DNA of 64,000 bases, from assembly GCA_022823365.1 (NCBI GenBank), contig JAJDXG010000041.1, forward strand, positions 1 through 64,000. The letters run 5' to 3'. Below, one piece after another: positions 41,368-50,457 of this stretch. The notes beneath the pieces were generated by a model. The model saw only the letters and a list, made by a program, of their open reading frames with translations, was not told the DNA's origin and did no database searches. The position numbers were made by a program, and so were the translations under genes. This DNA is from Gemmatimonadota bacterium (GTDB taxonomy: Bacteria > Gemmatimonadota > Gemmatimonadetes > Longimicrobiales > Gaopeijiaceae). How positions within the stretch are numbered: the stretch's first letter is position 1; every line of letters starts with the position of its first letter.

Positions 41368-43304
41368 GTTTCCCGTGAAACACGGTCCGTTCCACGATGT
41401 TGTTTCACCGTCATGTTTCCCGTGAAACGTTCTGGAGCGACGCCCCCTGCTTTCCGGATCTCCATGACGAGGTTCTGAAGATCTGCCGGCGAGACACCCG
41501 AGACTCTCGACGCCTGCGCCAGTGTGGCCGGTCGCACCTGATCGAGCTTTTCGCGGGCTTCGTGCGACAGCGTCACCAATCCTTCGTACACGATGTCCGG
41601 CGGGATGCGGAATGCCGCACGCGCCCGAAGGGCGGCCGCTCGATCCCGCTCGCGCTGCACATATCCCGTGTACTTCAGGTCGACCTCCACAGCCAGCAGC
41701 GCCTCCTCCCAACCCTCGTCAACAAACGACGCATTTGCCGCCCGAATGAGCGCGTCCGAACTCACCTCCGGTCTTCTCAACAACTCCACCGCTCGGGCGG
41801 GAGTGCGCAATGGGCTCGATCCCGCTTCCGCCAAAGCGTCGTTCACCTGCTCGGGCTTCAGGCGCGTCGATCGAAACCACTCGATCAGACGTCCTTCCGT
41901 TTCCAGGCGTTCTTCAAGCACCCGGGTCTGGCCGGGCGACAACAGACCCCTTTCGCACGCGACCGGTCCCAGGCGCGAGAGCGCGTTGTCCTGGCGGAGC
42001 AGCAGCCGAAACTCCGCACGCGACGTGAAGAGTCGATAGGGTTCATCCACCCCCTTGGTGACCAGGTCGTCGATCAGCACGCCAATGTACGCCTGGTCGC
42101 GCTCCAGAATGAACGGCGCTTCTCCCAGGGCGGTCAGGCCGGCATTTGCACCGGCCACCAACCCCTGCCCGGCGGCTTCTTCGTAGCCGGTCGTGCCGTT
42201 GATCTGCCCGGCGAAGAACAGCCCCTCAATCGACTTCACCTCCAGCGTGTGCCTCAGCTGATGAGGAAGGAAGTAGTCGTACTCGATCGCGTACCCACTT
42301 CGGGTCATGCGCACCTGCTGCAACCCCGGCACGCTCCGCAGGAACCGGAGTTGCACTTCCGGAGGCAAGGAGGTCGACAACCCGTTCACATAGAGTTCGG
42401 TCGTGTCCAGCCCCTCGGGCTCCAGAAACACCTGGTGCCCGCGTGCGTCTGGAAACCGGACGACCTTGTCTTCTATGGACGGACAGTACCGCGGCCCCCG
42501 GCCCGCGATGGACCCCCCAAACCGCGCGCTCCGCTCGAGGTTTTCCTGCACGATGTCCCTGAGTTCCTTCCCCGTCCACGTAATCCAGCAGGGACGCTCG
42601 CCCGGAAACTCCTCGCGCACAAACGCGGAGAAGCGAACCCCGGGCTCCGACGGTTGCTCTTCCAGCTTGCCGTAGTCCACGGACCGGCCATCGATGCGGG
42701 GCGGCGTACCCGTTTTGAAACGCGCCACCTCCAACTCGCGACCCTCGAGCGCACAGGCCAGCTCGACCGAGGCCTCTTCTCCGGCGCGCCCTCCCTCCAC
42801 CCCGGTTCCCAGGCCGACATGAATGCGGCCCCGAAGAAACGTCCCTGTCGTGATGACCACGGCCGGGGCCCTGAACTCGAGTCCGGTGCGCGTGCGTACG
42901 CCGGCAATCCGATCGCCCCGAAGCACGAGATCGGAAACCATGTCCTGAAAGAGGTCCAGCGTCGACAGCTCTTCCAGCACTCGCCGCACCGCCAGCGAAT
43001 ACAGGGTCCGATCGCACTGCGCGCGCGGACCCCACACGGCCGGCCCCTTGGAGCGGTTGAGCATGCGAAAGTGAATGCGCGCCGCGTCCGTGGCCCGCCC
43101 CATGACGCCCCCGAGCGCGTCGACCTCGCGCGCAACGACGCCCTTCGCAATGCCTCCGATTGCAGGATTGCAGCTCATCTGTCCGATGCGCGCCAGGTCC
43201 GGGGTGATCAGCAAGACCCGGGTTCCGAGGCGGGCGGCTGCCGCCGCTGCCTCCGCCCCCGCGTGGCCTCCGCCAACCACAATCACGTCGTACGTTCTAT
43301 CCAC
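41364..43304 (-). CDS. mnmG: tRNA uridine-5-carboxymethylaminomethyl modification enzyme MnmG (GidA)
   Basis: A 646-residue FAD enzyme that works with MnmE on wobble uridine of certain tRNAs. GTG 43304 is taken as start because it puts the FAD motif (VIVVGGGHAGAEAA) at the usual distance; an ATG at 43349 would add 15 residues. GidA signatures are seen: CNPAIGGIAKG, then GYAIEYDYF and FAGQINGTTGYEEAAGQG. The normal protein would end near LVMEIRKAGG; here ~25 more residues (VAPERFTGNMTVKQ and on) are encoded by the parS direct repeat, up to a stop that overlaps the next gene's ATG. Downstream in the same direction lie the LAGLIDADG-like gene and parAB. Confidence 0.93.
   Translation of the reverse strand: MDRTYDVIVVGGGHAGAEAAAAAARLGTRVLLITPDLARIGQMSCNPAIGGIAKGVVAREVDALGGVMGRATDAARIHFRMLNRSKGPAVWGPRAQCDRTLYSLAVRRVLEELSTLDLFQDMVSDLVLRGDRIAGVRTRTGLEFRAPAVVITTGTFLRGRIHVGLGTGVEGGRAGEEASVELACALEGRELEVARFKTGTPPRIDGRSVDYGKLEEQPSEPGVRFSAFVREEFPGERPCWITWTGKELRDIVQENLERSARFGGSIAGRGPRYCPSIEDKVVRFPDARGHQVFLEPEGLDTTELYVNGLSTSLPPEVQLRFLRSVPGLQQVRMTRSGYAIEYDYFLPHQLRHTLEVKSIEGLFFAGQINGTTGYEEAAGQGLVAGANAGLTALGEAPFILERDQAYIGVLIDDLVTKGVDEPYRLFTSRAEFRLLLRQDNALSRLGPVACERGLLSPGQTRVLEERLETEGRLIEWFRSTRLKPEQVNDALAEAGSSPLRTPARAVELLRRPEVSSDALIRAANASFVDEGWEEALLAVEVDLKYTGYVQRERDRAAALRARAAFRIPPDIVYEGLVTLSHEAREKLDQVRPATLAQASRVSGVSPADLQNLVMEIRKAGGVAPERFTGNMTVKQHRGTDRVSRET
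41367..41382 (+). promoter_or_regulatory. parS-like ParB-binding site 1
   Basis: TGTTTCCCGTGAAACA matches the parS consensus TGTTTCACGTGAAACA at 15 of 16. It is part of a ~29-bp unit repeated directly 47 bp away, which also includes an outer TTGTTTCAC half-site. The LAGLIDADG-like start codon overlaps its first bases. Confidence 0.88.
41414..41429 (+). promoter_or_regulatory. parS-like ParB-binding site 2
   Basis: TGTTTCCCGTGAAACG, 14 of 16 to the parS consensus, in the second copy of the direct repeat and inside the 3' end of mnmG, which it encodes as an extra tail (RFTGNMTVKQ). Confidence 0.85.
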
Positions 43305-43439
43305 GATCCGTAATCCGCGCTTTCGGCAGCATCCGCCGGAACAGCCCATAACTTATCATAACATCAACGATCACAATCATTTACTTCGTTCATACCAAGC
43401 CCGTACAGCCCCTCTCGCGGTGCCTTGTGCCACACAAAC

Positions 43440-44882
43440 CTACTTGCCGATGCAGAAGTCGCGGAACACCCGGTCGAGCACCTCATCCAGGGTAACGATC
43501 CCAAGGATATCCTCCAGGGCCGTCTCCGCCGGCTTCAGATGGGTTGCGGCCACCTCAGCCGGAATCCCGTTCGCCAGGGCGCGTTCAAACGCACTCAGTT
43601 CCTCTACCGCTCGTTCGAGGGCACGTCGGTGCCGCCTGCGGGTCACGACCGGCGTGTCTGCGTTCGCCTGGACCAGTCCTCCGAAGACCATCACCGGCAG
43701 GACCCTGCCCAGCTCCTCCAGTCCCTCCCCCGTGACCACGGAAGTGGCGATCCGCCGAGGCAGGGCTTCGCTTCCACCGCTGGCGGCGGCGAGGGGGCGA
43801 CCCCCCTGCCCGGCTTCCGATCTGGAATACCCGTTCTCGCCGGCGCCGACGTACTTGCGCGTGGCACCGTTGCCGCGCCGGGCCAGATCGGCCTTGGTTT
43901 CCAGAACCAGCAACGGGCAACGACATGCGCCCAGAAACTCCAGATCCGCCTCGGACAACCCTTCGCCTCCCTCCGCGCAATACAGCACCAGGTCCGCCCG
44001 CGCCAGGTAGCGGCGGGCAACCTCGATCCCCAGTGCTTCGACGCGCTCCCCGGTTTCCCGGAGCCCGGCGGTATCCACAAGCCGGAATGGATACCCACTC
44101 AACGACACGGTTGCCTCAAGCGCGTCTCGCGTCGTCCCCGGCACTTCGGTGACGATGGCACGTTCGTATCCAACTAACGCGTTGAAAATACTAGACTTAC
44201 CGGAGTTGGGGCGCCCGGCCAGGACGGTCAGCGCGCCTGCTCTTAGCAGCTCCCCCTCCGGTGCCGTGGCCAGCACGCCTTCCAGCCGGACACGCACCTC
44301 CCGCGCCTCGCGGGCTACTGACTCGAGGCTCGTCGGGGGCTCGTCCTCGTCCGGAAAGTCCAGATGGTGGACGAGCAGTGCCTCCAGCGTGACCAGGGAC
44401 TCGCGCGCCGCGGTCATCCTGGCCGACAGCCCACGCTCCATCTGATGCACGGCCACCCGGTGCAGCGCCCGGCTGCGCCCGCCCACCAGATCGCACACGG
44501 CTTCCGCCTGAAGCAGATCCATCTTCCCGTTCAGGTAGGCCCGGCGGGTGAATTCTCCAGGTTCGGCCATGCGGGCGCCTGCTTCGAGCGCGTGTTCCAC
44601 GAGGAGGCCCGGGATGAGATATCCGCCGTGGCAGGAGATCTCCACCATGTCCTCTCCGGTGTAGCTGGCAGGCGCCGGATAGCTGGTGACGATTCCCCGG
44701 TCCAGAAGCTCTCCCGACTCCGGGTCGTGCAGTCCCGCCAGCATCGCTCGCCGGTGCGCGGGAGCACGAAGATCCGGCGCAAGCGCGCGTCTGACGGAAA
44801 AGGCGCACGGCCCGGAGATGCGCACCACTGCGAGGGCGCCGGGCCCCGGCGGGGTGGCCGCTGCAACGATGGTGTCCGTCAA
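43440..44882 (-). CDS. mnmE: tRNA modification GTPase MnmE (TrmE)
   Basis: A 480-residue MnmE. TTG 44882 is chosen as start: GGGAG lies five bases upstream and the protein then begins at the expected place (TDTIVAAATPPGPGA). The tetrahydrofolate-binding N-terminal domain is followed by the GTPase core: Walker A GRPNSGKSS (223-231), DTAGLRET as G3 region, and a Glu/Gly/Ser-rich insert where G4 is LETKADL. The C-terminus ends FCIGK with the catalytic Cys477. It forms a complex with MnmG, coded 135 bp downstream on the same strand. In many genomes jag/khpB lies between yidC and mnmE; it is absent here. Confidence 0.94.
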   Translation of the reverse strand: MTDTIVAAATPPGPGALAVVRISGPCAFSVRRALAPDLRAPAHRRAMLAGLHDPESGELLDRGIVTSYPAPASYTGEDMVEISCHGGYLIPGLLVEHALEAGARMAEPGEFTRRAYLNGKMDLLQAEAVCDLVGGRSRALHRVAVHQMERGLSARMTAARESLVTLEALLVHHLDFPDEDEPPTSLESVAREAREVRVRLEGVLATAPEGELLRAGALTVLAGRPNSGKSSIFNALVGYERAIVTEVPGTTRDALEATVSLSGYPFRLVDTAGLRETGERVEALGIEVARRYLARADLVLYCAEGGEGLSEADLEFLGACRCPLLVLETKADLARRGNGATRKYVGAGENGYSRSEAGQGGRPLAAASGGSEALPRRIATSVVTGEGLEELGRVLPVMVFGGLVQANADTPVVTRRRHRRALERAVEELSAFERALANGIPAEVAATHLKPAETALEDILGIVTLDEVLDRVFRDFCIGK

Positions 44883-44919
44883 TCCTGCTCCCTGTACCAC
44901 GCCGGCCAGTGCTTCCGGC

Positions 44920-46587
44920 CTAGGATGCCTTGTTCTTCGCCTTCTGTCGCTCCCTTGCGATCCAGTACTGCTGGGGCAACGTGGCGATGTTGGCCGTCGC
45001 ATAGTAGAGGTTCAGCCCCGATGCCAACTGGAAGAAGATGAAAACCATGAAGATCGGCATGAACCACAGCATCATCTTCATCTGGGGGTTCACCTGATCC
45101 ATTGTACGCATGCTCACCCACTGCAGCAGGAACATGGATACGCCCAGGAAGACGGGAAGCAGGTAGAGGGGATCCGGGGCGGAGAGATCGGGGAGCCAGA
45201 GGAAGGAGACACCGCGAAGCTCAATGGTGTTCTGGAAGACGAAGAAGAGCGTGATGAGCACCGGGAAGGGGATGAGCATGGGAACGCATCCGGCCAGGGG
45301 ATTGAATCCGTGTTCCCTGTACAGCTTCATCATCTCCTTTTGCTGCCGTTCCGGGTCGTTCTTGTACTTGGCCTGGATTTCCTTGACCATGGGCGCGACC
45401 GCGGTGTTCCTCAACTGCGCGCGCATGGCCTTCTGGTTCAGCGGAAAAAGCACCACGCGCATCATGACCCCGAACAGGATCAACACCCATCCATAGCCCC
45501 AGCCCAACTGGTTGTGCAGGTAGATGAGGATGGTGGTGATGATCGCTGCGAACGGCTGGATGACGGGCCGCAGCCACCTCCAGCCGACCGGGTTTACATC
45601 CTCCAGGTCGCCACCGATCGCCCTCAGCCGGGTGAAGTCCTGCGGCCCCAGGTAGACCCGGTAGGCGAATGAATCGTCGGGCAGAAGGCTCTGCGCCGCA
45701 GTTACCGATACCCGCGGCTCCTCTCCGCCGTACAGGTCGACCGGGCGCCGCGCGAACACCCCGCCCAGGAAGCGCTCCGTCTCCCGGTCCTCCCCGGCCA
45801 GAAGGGCAGCCAGAAAGTACTTGCTCTTGAGCGCCACCCACAGGAGCGGACCGTCCTCGACCCGATCCTCCTCGAAATTCCTGAGCGGCCGCTGCCGGAT
45901 CCCGTCCTGGGTATGGTTGACCACGTAGGCCAGCGCCTGTTCATCATCCGCGGGGCGCGCTTCGTTGAACGCCAGTCCCTGGCCCAGGTCGGTGAGGAGA
46001 AGACCCCGATCGACCCCGAGAACGCGCCCGCGGACATCGATCAGGTACGAGTCGGGATCGAAACGGTACTGAATCTCGAAGCCGGTCCGCCCGTCGCGAC
46101 TGCGGAAGGTGAAGCTCAACTCCTGCGGGTCGTCTCCCTCGACCAGCGCAAGTCCTTCCGCGGGAGACACTTCGAACGGCACCACGGAGAAGTCGAGGGT
46201 GTCTCCGGCGACCGCGACCCGGCTGCCCAGCGCGCCCGGCCCGTTGCGCAGGAGAAGCTGTACGGGACCGTCGTCCACGAACGATCTGAATCCCGGCAGC
46301 ATCGCGGAATGGAGCTGTGCCCCGTAGTTGCTGAATTCGAATTCGTAGAGCGGTCCCCGGACGTGGATCCGGCGCTCGGGCACTACCGGCGGATCCGGCG
46401 CCGCGACCGCGGTCCCGCTGCTCGGCGAGACCGCAGGCTCGGTCGGCTCCGCCGGTTCGGGCTCGGCTTCCACGGCTGCGGGTACCGGCGCCTCCGGGGC
46501 GGGGGGAGGCGGAAAAAGCAGGTTGGTTCCGAACAGGACACCGACCATCAGAAAGATGGCGAGGACGAAGCGCAGTTCCGGCCTCAT
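44920..46587 (-). CDS. yidC: Membrane protein insertase YidC
   Basis: A 555-residue insertase. ATG 46587 overlaps the yidD end by four bases (ATGA). An N-terminal membrane anchor ([21 protein letters not shown], abbreviated) is followed by a Pro/Glu-rich linker, the large periplasmic beta-sandwich (residues ~85-340) and the conserved insertase core ([22 protein letters not shown], abbreviated, then QKAMRAQ and ENNPLAGC-like [17 protein letters not shown]). The C-terminus is Lys-rich. It inserts and folds inner-membrane proteins, with or without Sec. The long periplasmic domain is the Gram-negative form, which agrees with the outer-membrane genes elsewhere in the window. Confidence 0.95.
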   Translation of the reverse strand: MRPELRFVLAIFLMVGVLFGTNLLFPPPPAPEAPVPAAVEAEPEPAEPTEPAVSPSSGTAVAAPDPPVVPERRIHVRGPLYEFEFSNYGAQLHSAMLPGFRSFVDDGPVQLLLRNGPGALGSRVAVAGDTLDFSVVPFEVSPAEGLALVEGDDPQELSFTFRSRDGRTGFEIQYRFDPDSYLIDVRGRVLGVDRGLLLTDLGQGLAFNEARPADDEQALAYVVNHTQDGIRQRPLRNFEEDRVEDGPLLWVALKSKYFLAALLAGEDRETERFLGGVFARRPVDLYGGEEPRVSVTAAQSLLPDDSFAYRVYLGPQDFTRLRAIGGDLEDVNPVGWRWLRPVIQPFAAIITTILIYLHNQLGWGYGWVLILFGVMMRVVLFPLNQKAMRAQLRNTAVAPMVKEIQAKYKNDPERQQKEMMKLYREHGFNPLAGCVPMLIPFPVLITLFFVFQNTIELRGVSFLWLPDLSAPDPLYLLPVFLGVSMFLLQWVSMRTMDQVNPQMKMMLWFMPIFMVFIFFQLASGLNLYYATANIATLPQQYWIARERQKAKNKAS

Positions 46588-46796
46588 CGCAGGTGTCCCC
46601 CAGGCACCGGATCGAACCCCTTCCCGCCAAGGGGATGGCACCGGCAGAGCCGCCGCAGCGTCAGCCAGCAGCCGCGCAGGGTTCCGTGCCGCTCGAGCGC
46701 TTCCATTGCGTAGGCCGAACAACTGGGCACGAACCGACAGGCAGGCGGCGTCAACGGAGAGATGGCCGCGCGATAGAATCGAATGCCGCTCAGCAA
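46584..46796 (-). CDS. yidD: Membrane protein insertion efficiency factor YidD
   Basis: A 70-residue YidD with the standard signature [18 protein letters not shown], then [15 protein letters not shown], a [14 protein letters not shown] segment and the end GGKGFDPVP. Its three conserved cysteines are present. It assists YidC in membrane insertion. It lies five bases downstream of rnpA and overlaps yidC by four, within the classical rpmH-rnpA-yidD-yidC string. Confidence 0.95.
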   Translation of the reverse strand: MLSGIRFYRAAISPLTPPACRFVPSCSAYAMEALERHGTLRGCWLTLRRLCRCHPLGGKGFDPVPGGHLR

Positions 46797-46801
46797 GAAC
46801 T

Positions 46802-47146
46802 TCAGAGTAGCTCCTCGGTCAGCTTTACCAGTTGATTCCTGAGCTGCTGGAACGACACGAGGTACGCCTCTGGTCCGGCCCTGACCAGGAAGTCCAGATC
46901 CCGAGGGTGGGTGTCCAGCCGCGGCAGCACTTCGAGTCGCCCGATCTCACGCAGTCGGCGCCTCAGCCGGTTGCGATCGACGATGGTGTGGCCGTGCTTG
47001 GGCACGATCGCCCCGAAGCGTGCACGAGATGCGGGGGAAGCCGCGACGAAGACATCGAGTTCGGACGTCCTCCTTCGCTTCCCCCGCCTCAACAGGCCCC
47101 GGATCTCGCCAGAGCGCCGAATCCGTCTCACGGGAGGGAAGCACAC
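46802..47146 (-). CDS. rnpA: Ribonuclease P protein component
   Basis: About 114 residues. The RNase P protein signature [13 protein letters not shown] is seen, preceded by [18 protein letters not shown] and followed by the conserved [20 protein letters not shown] helix. It binds the catalytic RNA and helps mature tRNA 5' ends. No ATG lies in the usable range after the rpmH stop. GTG 47146 or GTG 47131 are the candidates; neither has a clear ribosome site, so the start is uncertain by five codons. The frame stays open far upstream, over rpmH, but that part is a shadow. Confidence 0.88.
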   Translation of the reverse strand: MCFPPVRRIRRSGEIRGLLRRGKRRRTSELDVFVAASPASRARFGAIVPKHGHTIVDRNRLRRRLREIGRLEVLPRLDTHPRDLDFLVRAGPEAYLVSFQQLRNQLVKLTEELL

Positions 47147-47184
47147 TTCGGTTGGAGGCCCCGGCTCGGCGGCGGCTGCGCCGT

Positions 47185-47334
47185 CTACTTCGAGCCGACC
47201 TCCACGACCAGCCGGCGGCGCCCCTTCCTCCGCCGCCTCGACAGCGTCTTGCGGCCTGCCCGAGTACTCATTCGGGCGCGGAATCCGTGGGTGTTCTTTC
47301 TCTTGCGGTTCCGTGGTCTGTATGTCGGTTTCAT
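47185..47334 (-). CDS. rpmH: Ribosomal protein bL34
   Basis: 49 residues, ATG 47334 to TAG 47185. The sequence [19 protein letters not shown] and the following [11 protein letters not shown] and [10 protein letters not shown] are unmistakable bL34; Lys/Arg make up nearly half. It is a late-assembling large-subunit protein. It heads the minus-strand string rpmH-rnpA-yidD-yidC-mnmE-mnmG and lies divergently from dnaA, the classic origin-region order. A TTGACG/TAGGTT promoter lies about 80 bp upstream. Confidence 0.96.
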   Translation of the reverse strand: MKPTYRPRNRKRKNTHGFRARMSTRAGRKTLSRRRRKGRRRLVVEVGSK

Positions 47335-47415
47335 GAGGAACGGTCGTGAAGGGAACCACCCGCATCCTGTCGACCCCTGTGTACCGGCCGGCAGACGAAC
47401 GCGGGACGGGCGAGG

Positions 47416-47445
47416 AACCTACCGGAGATCCGCGCGGGCCGTCAA
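47416..47445 (-). promoter_or_regulatory. Candidate promoter of the rpmH operon
   Basis: On the minus strand TTGACG (47445-47440), 18 bp, TAGGTT (47421-47416). The leader to the rpmH ATG would be about 75 nt. Confidence 0.55.
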
Positions 47446-47511
47446 CCCCGCCGCGCCGTGCCGTACGCGCGCGAACACCGTCGCCCGGGGGCACAGGCCC
47501 GCCATCGGCGA

Positions 47512-47540
47512 TTGACTTTTCCACACTCCCGGGATACCGT
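47512..47540 (+). promoter_or_regulatory. Candidate dnaA promoter with overlapping DnaA box
   Basis: TTGACT (47512-47517), 17 bp, TACCGT (47535-47540). The spacer holds TTTTCCACA (47517-47525), 8 of 9 to the DnaA box, which would let DnaA repress its own gene. The rest of the 276-bp rpmH-dnaA gap shows nothing else. Confidence 0.5.
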
Positions 47541-47610
47541 TGCATCCTTCGATGCCCCGGGGGCTCTCCGCGCAAGCCCCGGCCCTTTGTCCTCCCCCAG
47601 TCCTTCCTCG

Positions 47611-48999
47611 ATGGAACTCTCCGCTTCCGAGATCTGGGCTCACGCCCTGGCGGCCGCGCGGACCTACCTTCCGGAGCAGAGCTTCCAGACCTGGCTCTCC
47701 GGCACCGAGGCGGTCGGCTTCTCGGACGACGAGTTGCTGGTCGAGGCCCCCAGCCAGTTCCACGTGGAGTGGATCGAGGACAAGTACGGCGCGCTTCTCC
47801 GCAGGAGCATCGAGCAGAGGCTGGGACGCCCCCTGTCGGTCTCCTACCGTTCGTCGGCTTCACACCCCTCGCCCGCGGCCTTCGCCCTGCCCGCGGATGG
47901 CCCCACCTATTCCCCGCCCCCATATCGGTCCAGGATCTCCGAGTCAAAGCCGACGGTCCCCTCCGACAAACTGAACGAACGGTACACCTTCGACCGCTTC
48001 GTCGTGGGCAACAACAACCAGCTTGCGGTCGCTGCCTGCCGCGCCGTCGCCGAGAAACCGGCCCGCATGTACAACCCCCTCTTCGTCTACGGAGGGGTGG
48101 GACTGGGCAAGACCCATCTCATGCACGCGATCGGCAACTACCTGCAACAGCACGCTCCGCAGACGCACATCGCGTACGTTCCCACCGAGCAATTCACCAA
48201 CGAGCTGGTCACATCCATCCAGGAAGGCGCCACCCCCGGTTTCCGCCGGCGCTACCGGCATATCGATCTCCTGCTCGTCGACGACATCCACTTCCTCGAG
48301 GGCAAGGAACGCACGCAGGAAGAGTTTTTTCACACCTTCAACGCCCTGTACGACGCGCAGAAGCAGATTGTTCTCACCAGCGACCGCGCGCCCAGCAGTC
48401 TGTCCGGGCTCGAGGAACGCCTGGTGTCCAGGTTCGCGTGGGGTCTGGTGGCAGACATCAAACCCCCCGACTACGAAACCCGGATCGCCATCGTCCGCAA
48501 GAAGTCCGCCGCCGACGGGCTCTTCCTGGAAGATGACGTGATCGACCTTGTAGCCCGTTCGTGCACCTCTTCGGTCCGCGAGATGGAAGGCGCGATCATC
48601 AAGTTGCTCGCCTTCTCGTCCCTGACGAATCAGGAGATCACGATCGCGCTCGCGCACGAGGCCCTGCAGGAATCGCGAATCCCGACCCTCGTCCCGTCCC
48701 CGTCCACATCGGCAACCGACATCCTGAATGCCTCCGCGGCGGCATGGGGGGTGGAACCCCGAGGCCTCGTCTCGAAGCGGCGTACTCGCGACGTGACCGT
48801 GCCCCGCCAGGTCGCCATGTTCCTCATCAAGGAGATCCTCGACCTGCCCCTTACCAGGATTGGCGCGGCCTTCGGGGGACGGGATCACTCCACGGTGATC
48901 CACTCGATCAGAAAAGTGGATCGGGATCTGCAGACGGACGAGGAGTTCGCCAGCCGCGTCTCCCGTCTGCGGGAGCAGATTCTCGCGGGAGGAGTCTGA
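47611..48999 (+). CDS. dnaA: Chromosomal replication initiator protein DnaA
   Basis: A 462-residue DnaA with all four domains: domain I (ASEIWAHALAAARTYLPEQSFQTWL, abbreviated), a short Pro/Ser-rich domain II (~85-115), the AAA+ domain with Walker A GGVGLGKTH at 161-169, Walker B LLVDDIHF and sensor segments (VSRFAWGL), and domain IV with the DnaA-box-reading signature GGRDHSTVIHSI. ATG 47611 starts at the natural beginning of domain I, though no strong ribosome site is visible. It binds DnaA boxes and opens the origin. dnaN follows 295 bp downstream, with the probable oriC between them. Confidence 0.96.
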   Translation: MELSASEIWAHALAAARTYLPEQSFQTWLSGTEAVGFSDDELLVEAPSQFHVEWIEDKYGALLRRSIEQRLGRPLSVSYRSSASHPSPAAFALPADGPTYSPPPYRSRISESKPTVPSDKLNERYTFDRFVVGNNNQLAVAACRAVAEKPARMYNPLFVYGGVGLGKTHLMHAIGNYLQQHAPQTHIAYVPTEQFTNELVTSIQEGATPGFRRRYRHIDLLLVDDIHFLEGKERTQEEFFHTFNALYDAQKQIVLTSDRAPSSLSGLEERLVSRFAWGLVADIKPPDYETRIAIVRKKSAADGLFLEDDVIDLVARSCTSSVREMEGAIIKLLAFSSLTNQEITIALAHEALQESRIPTLVPSPSTSATDILNASAAAWGVEPRGLVSKRRTRDVTVPRQVAMFLIKEILDLPLTRIGAAFGGRDHSTVIHSIRKVDRDLQTDEEFASRVSRLREQILAGGV

Positions 49000-49294
49000 G
49001 AATCATGTTCAAACCGCTGGGGAGAACCGGGGAAACTGCGTGGCTTGCTCCCCTCCCGAAGCCCCCGTTGTGGATTCATGGAAAGCCGGATGATCTTTTG
49101 CATCCGCAATCCACGGCATCCCTCCATTCCCGAGACCGTTGGGAAAAACCAGGTTACCCGGGCGGAGGCGAGGCGTTGTCTACAACTCCACAGCCTCTAC
49201 TACTACTACTTTCTTGCAATACAAGGGTAGAACTCGAACTTCCTCTCGTGGATTCCCTCAAGATCGCAACTCCATCTCCCAGGATCCGAACCAG
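49000..49294 (+). other. Probable oriC (dnaA-dnaN intergenic) with DnaA-trio-like run
   Basis: Non-coding, 295 bp. DnaA-box-like 9-mers (6-7 of 9) are at 49069-49077 (minus), 49106-49114 (plus), 49176-49184 (TTGTCTACA, plus), 49184-49192 (plus) and 49247-49255 (minus). Right after the 49176 cluster comes a run of CTA triplets at 49197-49208 followed by CTT, the pattern of DnaA-trio elements read from the box towards the unwinding site. A T/A-richer stretch (TTTCTTGCAATACAA) follows. The arrangement box, short spacer, trios, AT-rich matches the basal unwinding system known from Bacillus. Confidence 0.65.
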
Positions 49295-50410
49295 ATGAAA
49301 CTTGCCCTGACTCGGCAGAACCTGTACCAGGGACTCACGGCAGTCTCCCAATCCGTTCCAGCCCGCACCACGCTGCCGGTTCTCTCCAACATCCTCTTCG
49401 ATGCGACCGAAGACGGTCTCTGGATCACGGCCACGGATCTGGACGTCACCGTTCGGACCCGCGTAGCCGCGGAGGTTCAGGAGACAGGTTCGTTGACGGT
49501 TCCGGGCAAGAAGATCCAGGAAATCGTGCGGGCGCTGCCCGACCGCCCGGTGCTGGCCGGCACTCTGGGGAGCCAGATGGAGTTGGTCTGCGGCAAGAGC
49601 CGCTTCAAGCTCAACGGTCTGCCCGCGGATGATTTCCCGTCGTCGCCCCACCTCGACTTCGATCAGGCATGGACTACCTCCGGGGCCGATCTCCTGTCGC
49701 TCATCCGCAACACGTCCTTCGCGGTATCGAGCGAAGAGAGCAGACCGATTCTGAGCGGAGTGCTCTGGGAGTTGCGCGGCAACGAGATGCGAATGGTGGC
49801 GACGAACGGGCACAGGCTTGCGAGGATGTCGGTGAAGACCGAGACATCCGGGCCGGCGGCCTCGAACCTCATCGTTCCCCCCTCGGCACTGAGGCTGGTT
49901 CAGCGGCTCTTCGGCGAAGGGGATGACCTCGAGTTGGGCCGCGACGGCAACTTTCTCGGGTTCCGCTCGGGACCAACCGAGGTCTATACCCGGCTGATCG
50001 ACGGCACCTACCCGAACTACAAGCAGGTAATCCCCCGGGACAACGACAAGTTCGCGGTAGTCGACAAGAACAGCCTGCTTGCCGCCGTAAAGCGGATGGA
50101 TGTCGTCGCCAGTGACCAGACGCACCGAATCAAGCTCAGTTTTTCCGGTAGCCGGATGAACCTGAGCGTGAGTACTCCCGATCTGGGCGAGGGCTACGAT
50201 GAGGTGGATCTCGGATATGATGGCGACGACCTCGATATCGGGTTCAACGCCAGCTATCTGATCGAGGTGCTCCAGCACATGCCCACGGATGACGTTCGGC
50301 TGGCGTTCAAGGCCCCGGAGCGTGCGGCAACCGTCGAGCCGGTGCCCGCGGAGGACGGCGACGCGATCGACTACCTCTGCCTGGTGATGCCCCTCCGACT
50401 GCTCGACTGA
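49295..50410 (+). CDS. dnaN: DNA polymerase III beta subunit (sliding clamp)
   Basis: A 371-residue clamp. ATG 49295 gives the standard start (MKLALTRQNLYQGLTAV). The three similar domains are evident from the recurring pattern (VLSNILFDATEDGLWITATDLDV, abbreviated; ESRPILSGVLWEL; LLAAVKRMDVVASDQ). The C-terminus ends VMPLRLLD, the usual surface that binds clamp loader and polymerases. It encircles DNA as a dimer. A hairpin pair at 50414-50457 separates it from the converging pyrE. Confidence 0.96.
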   Translation: MKLALTRQNLYQGLTAVSQSVPARTTLPVLSNILFDATEDGLWITATDLDVTVRTRVAAEVQETGSLTVPGKKIQEIVRALPDRPVLAGTLGSQMELVCGKSRFKLNGLPADDFPSSPHLDFDQAWTTSGADLLSLIRNTSFAVSSEESRPILSGVLWELRGNEMRMVATNGHRLARMSVKTETSGPAASNLIVPPSALRLVQRLFGEGDDLELGRDGNFLGFRSGPTEVYTRLIDGTYPNYKQVIPRDNDKFAVVDKNSLLAAVKRMDVVASDQTHRIKLSFSGSRMNLSVSTPDLGEGYDEVDLGYDGDDLDIGFNASYLIEVLQHMPTDDVRLAFKAPERAATVEPVPAEDGDAIDYLCLVMPLRLLD

Positions 50411-50413
50411 CCG

Positions 50414-50457
50414 GTCGGCGATGGGCCGACGCCGGGTTGGGTGGGGCTAGCCCGGCG
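50414..50457. terminator. Hairpins between convergent dnaN and pyrE
   Basis: GTCGGC/GCCGAC (50414-50430) and CGCCGGG/CCCGGCG (50430-50457) stems in tandem; the second overlaps the pyrE stop codon. No T tract, so bidirectional termination is only likely. Confidence 0.45.

Noticed and set aside
46802-47947. 381-residue version of RnpA
   Set aside because: The frame upstream of ~47146 runs over rpmH and the dnaA promoter in another register; RnpA is normally about 110-130 residues.
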